Of a DNA stretch of 8,943 nucleotides, positions 6,001 to 8,943 are shown in pieces. A program made the translations under genes and the position numbers. This DNA is from Oscillospiraceae bacterium (GTDB lineage: Bacteria > Bacillota_A > Clostridia > Oscillospirales > Ruminococcaceae). Where the stretch lies: the NCBI GenBank assembly GCA_017400025.1, contig JAFQAF010000354.1:1-8943 (forward strand), in the 5' to 3' direction. The notes below the pieces were generated by a model. It saw nothing but the letters and a program-made list of their open reading frames with translations, was not told the origin of the DNA and searched no databases. How positions within the stretch are numbered: position 1 is the first letter of the stretch; the number at the start of each line of letters is the position of its first letter.

Positions 6001-8943
6001 AAGGCTCACCGTACACCTTCACCGCAACTGAAGATGAATATATTTATCTGTATGCCAGCTATGTTGTAGCCCTGCCGCCGGAAATCATCCGTGCAGACTG
6101 GGACTATATGGCAGACACCCTTACAGTAAAAGCCACAGCCCTGGAAAAGGCGGATGATGGATACTACATCATGCAGGCAGACCTCTTTGATACAGAGGGC
6201 AACCCTGTCCGGTCAGTAAACACAGCCTCTGACGCCATCTCCGCCGCTGACGGTGTATATGAATTCAGCTTCTCTGCCCTTGATTCAACTGAAGAATACA
6301 CACTGGCTGTATACAACACAGAGCTTTTCCGCTACCAGAGTGATGTTCCCCGGGAACGGCAGAAAGCAATAATAAATATTGAAAGCCGCAGGGAAATCCG
6401 CATTGTTCCGGCTTCTGACCATATTGTGCTGAAACCGGGTGAAACAAAGGAAGTGGCCATCAGCTACAACGGCTATGTATCTGCCGCTGCACCTTGTGCA
6501 GAAAGCTTTGACACAGCTGTGCTGGATGAAACCACAGCAGTTTACGGCGATGCCCTGCGCATCACAGCAAAAGCCCCGGGCACAGCCTACATCACACTGA
6601 AAGCCGCAGACCACCCGGTAAACGGCGAAATGCAGTATGTATATGCAGTGGTGCGCGTGGACGTAATAGCAGAAGACACTGCAGAAAAAATCAGTCTTGG
6701 TACTGTATCCGGCACTGTCAATGTTTATGACAACTCCGAAATTACCGTGCCTGTCTACAACATGAAGTGCGGCTATGAAATAGACCACGCAGAGTTTGAA
6801 ACCGCCGCACTCAACGAAAAATTCGTAATTGAAATTGTAAACGACCGCACAATCCGCATCCTTCCGGTTATTCCGGAAGATTCCGATGATATGGACTGGG
6901 CTGCCTGGGCAAAATCCATGGCCGGCAGCTACACCTCCAGAATCAAAGTTTTCTACAACGACAAAGCCAACGGCGTAAGCAGGAGCAGAACAAGTGACGA
7001 GGCAATCACAGTGAAGGTTGCCAACAAAGCACCTGCAGTAAAGGTTTCTGCAATCAAGCTGAACAGCTTCTACAGCGCAGACAAAGCAGAGATTGTTTAC
7101 ACCAGCAAGGGCAACACAGTGGCAATGGCAAAAGTGGATGCCGTGAAGACAACGGCCAGAACAGCCGCCTGCCCGCGGTGGCTCACACTTTCCGCAGACG
7201 GCAGCACCGCCCTGCTGAACAATGCCGCCCTTTCCGGCAAAAAAGCCAGCGGCAAAGTTGCACTGAAAGTATGGCTGGAGGGCTGGCGTGTGCCTGTACA
7301 GGTATCCGCATCAGTATCCGTCACCTTCACTGCACCGAAAGTGAAGCTGGACAGAACATCCATCACTGTACCGCTCAGTGACAGCGTATTTGCAAACCAG
7401 CCGGTATATCTGGTATCCTCTGACAAAAAGGTGCCGCTTTCTGATATTCCGGTGACAAAGGTTGCCATTGCCGGCGAAAAAGACCTGGCGCTTATGTCTG
7501 CAAAAGACCGCAGAACATACCTGGCATCCCTTGAACACTATATCCACAGCTATGACAGTGAAACCGGCAGAATCCTTATCAACAATAAGGATATCCCTGT
7601 GGCAGGCAAAATCATGCTGTATGTATACATTGAAAACGGCACTGAGCCGGTGAAACTGCCTCTCACAGTAAAAACCGCATCTTCCTTCACGCTTAAGGCA
7701 GACAAAACAAAGCTGACAATGTCCTGCCGTGCAGGCTATTTTGAAAATGACGACAGAGAGGTTGTGCTCACCACAAACTCCAACGGCTACATCTTCAACT
7801 TCCAGACTGTATCTGTGAACATCACAGACAGCAAGGGTAACATCTGCAATGATGAGCTGACCTGGAATATTGACAACGGCAGGCTGACCTTCAGCCGCAA
7901 CCGGAACACACGCGCCGCTGTCTACAAAGCAGCAGTCAGTGCAAAAGGCATTGCAAAGCCGGTTGTTATTACAGTCACAGTGACGGACAAAACCCCTGCT
8001 GTAAAACTCAGCTCTGTGAAAGGCACCCGGAACAAGGCCACAGATACTGAAATATCAATAACTGCATCCTGCAAAGACGCAGACGCCTTCTCCATGTATA
8101 CAAGCGATATTGTTATAATCAGACCGGACGGCACAGAAGTGGCTTACAATGACTGTGACGAAATCTATGTATGGAACAGTGGCTTTGACCCGCTGGAAAT
8201 CCGTATCAGCCCTAAAATAAGCGCTGTAACCGGCACATACAAAATCAGATTCAGGCCATATTTCTACGGTGCCGGCGACACAGCAAACTTCTATGGCGAC
8301 TACATCACATATCAGCTGAAGGTTATACAGACCCTGCCGAAAATCAAACTGAGCACAACAGCTGTCACACTTAATCCGGGCCTTGGCACCGCTGCTGAAA
8401 ATGCAGTTATAAAGGTGACAAAGCCGGAAGATTTCAGATGGTGGTACTCCTACTTCACCATCAAAGACAGCAAGGGCAAAGATACCGGCTCTGATGTTCT
8501 GGATCTTTACTATGATGATTCAGACCGGACAATCCGTGTAAAACCTACTGCCGCCACCCTGCCGGGAGAAACCTATACAGTTACCTTCCGTTACTGGCTG
8601 CACAGCAGCACCGGTGTATATGTTTCTGCACCATTCAAGGTAAAAGTGGCAAAAGCAGACCGGGCTGTAACAGCAAAAGGCAGTGTGAAAGGTGCTATAG
8701 ACCTTACAAGACCTGCTGCTTCCGCTGCAGACATCACCTATAAATACACCAACTGGAATGTGGATAACTACGGCACAGCTGCAGACGCACCGGTGCTGGC
8801 CTGGAAAGTTTACGCCATGAACGGCAAAAAAACTGTGACCACAGCAGAAGGCGCACTGGATGATAACGGTCTGGTTGCAATGGGTGATTCCACCGGCGCA
8901 CAGACACCGGGCAGCTGGTTTGAAAACAGGGCAGATATATCCG
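1..8943 (+). CDS. Giant modular surface/secreted protein, internal fragment (at least 2980 aa)
   Basis: One frame, with codons starting at base 3, is open across the entire window: 2980 complete codons plus partial codons at both edges. No start, ribosome binding site, signal peptide, stop or cell-wall anchor is visible. The translation is almost wholly beta-type sequence. It has tandem W-x-W solenoid-like modules alternating with Ig-like domains (residues 1-1732), then a series of different Ig, cadherin-like, InlB-like, FN3-like and Big_2-like modules (1733-2227), then a stack of about 110-residue beta-sandwich modules (2228-2980). No catalytic motif was recognised. Known clostridial proteins of this style are annotated as carbohydrate-binding-domain or Ig-domain proteins and are thought to act outside the cell. 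An adhesin or glycan-binding role is therefore inferred, not shown. Codon choice is uniform throughout, with GGC, CTG, CCG and ACA preferred and one TTA at 4530, so I see no sign of a patchwork from different sources. No frameshift was found. The reading frame is certain; the function is not. Confidence 0.96.
3..401 (+). repeat. Solenoid-like module 0, C-terminal part only (residues 1-133)
   Basis: This segment looks like the end of a unit whose W-x-W opening lies upstream of the window. Its stretch VISLPVGATLVSAG, then SVTITGGAPLAV, aligns by eye with the IELAENSV / MTITGAGRLTI part of the next unit and with LPENSTILVPEG in unit 2. It then passes through a Tyr/Leu-rich stretch (LIYGLYVYGLYKDRLL) that has no clear partner in the other units. 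It leads directly into the first Ig-like domain. The assignment rests on weak similarity and on its position in the alternation. Confidence 0.55.
402..710 (+). repeat. Ig-like domain 1 (residues 134-236)
   Basis: The domain starts at ADPAIDLVTMP. It has a central strand ending YQWYRC (Trp at residue 178) and an F-strand-like YYFYCVAA (Cys at 215), the layout of an I-set/V-set-type Ig fold. The Cys normally expected on the B strand is replaced: the corresponding strand reads VTITALAAP. It separates solenoid module 0 from module 1. Bacterial Ig-like domains of this kind usually act as spacers or binding domains on surface proteins; which applies here cannot be told. Confidence 0.72.
711..1322 (+). 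repeat. W-x-W solenoid-like module 1 (residues 237-440)
   Basis: The module opens with YGFSWNSVSHTLTLKNA. This is the family signature, but with Phe in place of the first Trp of the W-x-W pair (the retained Trp is residue 264). Next come short strand-turn repeats: IVIELAENSVNTI, MTITGAGRLTI, VTINSAGGEYGV and LTVNAPAAEYG. The regular spacing of hydrophobic-x-hydrophobic strands with Gly/Asn turns suggests a right-handed beta-helix or similar solenoid. I recall related modules in clostridial proteins annotated as carbohydrate-binding. Ligand and metal-binding residues cannot be assigned from sequence alone. Confidence 0.68.
1323..1592 (+). repeat. Ig-like domain 2 (residues 441-530)
   Basis: The order is PASQVLATKGTPVTLTAKA (A/B strands), YKWYDLEG (Trp 481), then TGEYRCTASWNG (Cys 509). 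The strand VTLTAKA carries Ala/Lys where the B-strand Cys of a classical Ig domain would sit, so no intradomain disulfide is possible in the standard place. The phrase K-G-x-P-V-T-L-T-A-K-A recurs in Ig domains 4 and 5 in modified form, showing that these are copies of one module. Confidence 0.77.
1593..2174 (+). repeat. W-x-W solenoid-like module 2 (residues 531-724)
   Basis: The canonical opening LATQGWAWDNETNTLTLKN places the W-x-W pair at residues 556 and 558. It continues with IALPENSTILVPEG, LTIMGGGRLEVIV, LNILDTDVTLING and ANIYNSNLVM, a ladder of short strands with Gly/Asn turns. The order (signature, then L-P-x-x-x-T-I-x-V, then L-T-I-x-G-x-G-R-L) is the same as in modules 3 and 4. 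The last roughly 40 residues, including TGWTKAIIAPTG, differ from the other units. Confidence 0.73.
2175..2438 (+). repeat. Ig-like domain 3 (residues 725-812)
   Basis: The domain contains SSAGQEIAMKAAV, VTYKWYLGDEL (Trp 763) and KAGIYLIHCVATCG (Cys 790 and 794). The single F-strand Cys is followed four residues later by a second Cys, a C-x-x-x-C arrangement shared with Ig domain 5 but not with domains 1, 2 or 4. The B-strand Cys is again absent. The G-I-Y-L-I-H-C stretch is the usual strand F of this domain type. Confidence 0.77.
2439..3041 (+). repeat. W-x-W solenoid-like module 3 (residues 813-1013)
   Basis: It opens with LATEGWAWNKATATLTLDNA (W-x-W at residues 836 and 838) and runs through LALPGTANIVLAEGSENII, GTLTVKGRGKLLVEAV, VNVNALGGADITVHS and NSVTVKDSGTTLRVYSG. 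The strand-turn ladder is clear. The opening is the closest of all to module 2, also at DNA level. It ends near TAVKKNGSTYIFYSG and passes into Ig domain 4 at KFSDPVVKF. Confidence 0.73.
3042..3341 (+). repeat. Ig-like domain 4 (residues 1014-1113)
   Basis: Markers are SVKKGGALTFTAKAETLN, VKYRWYNITDP (Trp 1057) and NSGVYLLQCRATA (Cys 1089). A further Cys lies in TEEICAVGD (residue 1101), well outside the C-x-x-x-C spacing of domains 3 and 5. The B-strand position is Ala/Lys. The strand phrase L-T-F-T-A-K-A matches V-T-L-T-A-K-A in domain 2 and I-T-L-A-V-K-A in domain 5. Confidence 0.77.
3342..3908 (+). repeat. W-x-W solenoid-like module 4 (residues 1114-1302)
   Basis: It opens with GMGWKWDKETKTLTLSGL (W-x-W at residues 1132 and 1134), followed by ISLPADATILLAKGTVNTI and LKITGEGRLVINSTG. 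These are the most typical versions of the L-P-x-x-A-T-I-x-L and L-x-I-x-G-x-G-x-L strands in the window. It ends with a Tyr-rich stretch (STYSYYTALNEETGRYELRI) leading into Ig domain 5 at EADPVII. A role in binding is inferred only from recalled relatives. Confidence 0.74.
3909..4199 (+). repeat. Ig-like domain 5 (residues 1303-1399)
   Basis: Markers are NVAEAGKAITLAVKARTS, LKYQWYATDSY (Trp 1342) and GIKYYYCEVTCGEE (Cys 1378 and 1382). It shares the C-x-x-x-C pair with domain 3. The B-strand Cys is absent here too. It is the last Ig domain of the alternating array and precedes the enlarged solenoid module. Confidence 0.78.
4200..5198 (+). repeat. W-x-W solenoid-like module 5, extended (residues 1400-1732)
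   Basis: It opens with TTEGWKWNAETATLTLKNA (W-x-W at residues 1425 and 1427), so it belongs to the same family, but it is about 333 residues long where modules 1-4 are about 190-205. The extra length consists of more strand-turn rungs: LTVNGGGTLNV, LQVHGANLTVDGAALNG, ISVMGDIAADSGAEITT, LTVIGNLAVADATVAA and LTVNGTLAIENI. The rungs repeat every 20 or so residues, as in a beta-helix. A run of five Tyr (residues 1707-1711) lies close to its end. It may be the terminal or main binding domain of the array. Confidence 0.7.
5199..5459 (+). other. Ig-like domain 6, different subtype (residues 1733-1819)
   Basis: The sequence reads SAGKIAGTPVWNSLLTVTG, then CCTWQWSETAAGPWKNI (W-x-W at residues 1765 and 1767), then STRYANKYIRAVITGYATHSG. 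This is the pattern I know from clostridial surface proteins in which G-x-x-x-V-G-x-x-L-x-V is followed by Y-x-W-x-x-S-x-x-x-x-G-x-W and then Y-I-R-A-V-V-T. It lacks the Y-x-C strand of domains 1-5, so it is a different kind of Ig-like unit. It marks the end of the repeating array. Confidence 0.66.
5460..5780 (+). other. Cadherin-like beta-sandwich domain (residues 1820-1926)
   Basis: The segment starts DPLTLTGLYGIGLDE, continues with TYTYIALPANEDATVTI and ends GRNIIEIEVAYNGQSNIYSVTHTV. This order (leading L-x-L, a Y-x-Y-x-x-x-L-P-x strand, then G-x-N-x-I-x-I-x-V and Y-x-V-x-x-x-V) is that of the cadherin-like beta-sandwich family (Pfam Cadherin-like, PF12733 as I recall it), common in clostridial surface proteins. 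It usually serves as a structural domain. The family call is from memory of the pattern. Confidence 0.66.
5781..6077 (+). other. Beta module resembling a divergent InlB B-repeat (residues 1927-2025)
   Basis: The segment runs from YRIRINTPAPGCTLTA through EITVTSTTPAGTRAWCYGYG to YTFTATEDEYIYLYASYV. A strand ending in x-V-T-x-T-x-x-P-A-G, a loop with an aromatic/Cys motif, and a closing strand T-F-T-A-x-x-D-x-x-I-x-L-x-A match the general layout of the divergent InlB B-repeat/Flg_new-type modules of Firmicutes surface proteins. The match is loose, and an unrelated beta-sandwich cannot be excluded. Confidence 0.45.
6078..6401 (+). other. FN3-like module (residues 2026-2133)
   Basis: The segment runs from PEIIRADWDYMADTLTVKAT through GYYIMQADLFDTEGN to YEFSFSALDSTEEYTLAVYN. 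The strand pattern with P-x-I-x-x-x-x-W-D early and Y-x-F-x-x-S-x-L-D-x-x-x-x-Y-x-L-x-V late is that of a fibronectin type III domain. It forms part of the transition from the array to the stalk-like stack. Sequence support is moderate. Confidence 0.5.
6402..6683 (+). other. Big_2-like Ig domain (residues 2134-2227)
   Basis: The order IVPASDHIVLKPGETKEVAI, then a variable middle, then LRITAKAPGTAYITLKAAD is characteristic of bacterial Ig-like group 2 domains: L-x-P-G-E-T-x-x-V in the second strand and A-x-x-x-G-T-A-x-I-T-x-x-A in the last strands. This is one of the better-supported family calls in the window. Such domains are usually structural parts of surface proteins and invasins/intimins. 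Confidence 0.7.
6684..7028 (+). repeat. Stalk beta-sandwich module 1 (residues 2228-2342)
   Basis: The first of the repeating modules starts EKISLGTVSGTVNVYDNSEI and contains RTIRILPVIPED, then SYTSRIKVFYND. It ends ITVKVANKAPAV, which begins the next module. The T/R-x-I-x-I... Y-x-x-x-I-x-V-x-Y pattern and the closing x-V-K-V-x-x-x-x-P-x-V recur in modules 2-6. An acidic, Trp-rich insert (EDSDDMDWAAWAKSM, residues 2295-2309) sits before the last strands and is not present in the others. Confidence 0.55.
7029..7331 (+). repeat. Stalk beta-sandwich module 2 (residues 2343-2443)
   Basis: The module starts APAVKVSAIKLNSFYSADKA, with a middle CPRWLTLSADGSTALL and a closing strand KVALKVWLEGWRVPVQVSA. 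The start P-x-V-K-[VL]-S-x-[IV]-K-L is shared with modules 3, 5 and 6. It has a conserved domain length of about 101 residues and no obvious active site, fitting a structural spacer. Confidence 0.58.
7332..7679 (+). repeat. Stalk beta-sandwich module 3 (residues 2444-2559)
   Basis: The module starts APKVKLDRTSITVPLSDSVF and contains SDIPVTKVAIAGEKDLALMS, SETGRILINNKDIPVAGKIM and a closing LPLTVKTA. The T/E-x-G-R-I-x-I strand followed by A-G-K-I-x-L-x-V-Y-I corresponds to the GTYKIRF and GETYTVTF strands in modules 5 and 6. It is the longest of the complete stalk modules at 116 residues. Confidence 0.6.
7680..7991 (+). repeat. Stalk beta-sandwich module 4 (residues 2560-2663)
   Basis: The module starts SSFTLKADKTKLTMSCRAG and contains FQTVSVNITDSKGN, NGRLTFSRN, AVYKAAVSAKG and a closing VVITVTVTDK. 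The D-S-K-G-N/K strand turn is shared with module 6 (IKDSKGK). The start lacks Pro but keeps the F-T-L-K-A strand position that aligns with V-K-L-S in the others. Confidence 0.58.
7992..8330 (+). repeat. Stalk beta-sandwich module 5 (residues 2664-2776)
   Basis: The module starts TPAVKLSSVKGTRNKATDTE, with DIVIIRPDGTEV, LEIRISPKISAVTGTYKIRF and a closing YITYQLKVIQ. The P-x-V-K-L-S start and T-G-T-Y-K-I-R-F strand are the most typical versions of the stalk repeat. No binding or catalytic motif is visible. Confidence 0.62.
8331..8657 (+). repeat. Stalk beta-sandwich module 6 (residues 2777-2885)
   Basis: The module starts TLPKIKLSTTAVTLNPGLGT, with YFTIKDSKGKDTGSD, RTIRVKPTAATLPGETYTV and a closing PFKVKVAKAD. 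It aligns by eye with module 5 over its whole length (P-x-[VI]-K-L-S, R-x-I-x-[IV], G-x-Y-x-[IV]-x-F). It is the last complete stalk module in the window. Confidence 0.62.
8658..8943 (+). other. Next beta module, cut by the window edge (residues 2886 onward)
   Basis: The segment starts DRAVTAKGSVKGAIDLTRP, followed by ITYKYTNWNVDNYG, with VLAWKVYAMNGKK further on. The x-x-K-G-S-[IV]-x-x-x-I-D-L start is the sort that follows stalk modules in related clostridial proteins. Only about 95 residues are visible, so its family and length cannot be fixed. The frame is still open at the last base. Confidence 0.5.

Noticed and set aside
1..8943. Possible origin as two or more neighbouring genes, or as a frameshifted pseudogene
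   Set aside because: The frame is open from end to end, and the domain pattern continues across every point I examined without a change of frame.
1..8943. CRISPR arrays, tRNA/rRNA genes, insertion sequences, riboswitches, terminators
   Set aside because: No short direct repeats with regular spacers, no RNA-like folds and no terminal inverted repeats were seen; the protein-level repeats are diverged at DNA level. The window is entirely coding.
6684..8943. Cell-wall anchor or S-layer homology domain near the 3' side
   Set aside because: I saw no LPxTG-type motif followed by a membrane segment, and no SLH, choline-binding or dockerin pattern; the reading frame continues beyond the window.

Overview
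The whole window is the inside of one very large plus-strand gene. A single reading frame (codons starting at base 3) runs without a stop from the first base to the last: 2980 complete codons, with neither the start nor the end of the gene in view. The track of shorter open frames on both strands is a by-product of this gene. I see no intergenic DNA, RNA gene, mobile element or regulatory site.

The protein is a secreted or surface-type modular beta protein, rich in Thr, Ala, Gly and Val, with no enzyme core that I recognise. Going downstream: residues 1-133 are the tail of a beta-solenoid-like module. Residues 134-1399 alternate Ig-like domains (conserved Y-[KQR]-W-Y and Y-x-C-type positions) with solenoid-like modules that open with W-x-W-[ND]-x-x-T-x-T-L-T-L. 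The composite unit is about 280-303 residues long and repeats about five times. The last solenoid-like module (1400-1732) is much longer than the others. A different Ig-like domain (1733-1819), a cadherin-like beta-sandwich (1820-1926), a module resembling divergent InlB B-repeats (1927-2025), an FN3-like module (2026-2133) and a Big_2-like Ig domain (2134-2227) follow. Residues 2228-2980 are a run of beta-sandwich modules with a period of about 100-116 residues, still continuing at the edge.

The domain style suggests a Gram-positive anaerobe of the Clostridia (Oscillospiraceae/Lachnospiraceae-like gut bacteria), where very long proteins with this W-x-W-x-x-x-T-x-T-L-T-L signature and Ig/Big/cadherin-like modules occur. 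This is inference: roughly half GC, strong use of GGC, CTG, CCG, ACA and GCA/GCC, and almost no TTA or CTA. TGA is never used in frame.

The most likely working picture, which is inference only, is a giant cell-surface or secreted adhesin: an upstream array of solenoid modules that could bind glycans or other surfaces, spaced by Ig domains, carried on a downstream stack of beta-sandwich domains acting as a stalk. The signal peptide and cell-wall anchor needed to prove this lie outside the window.
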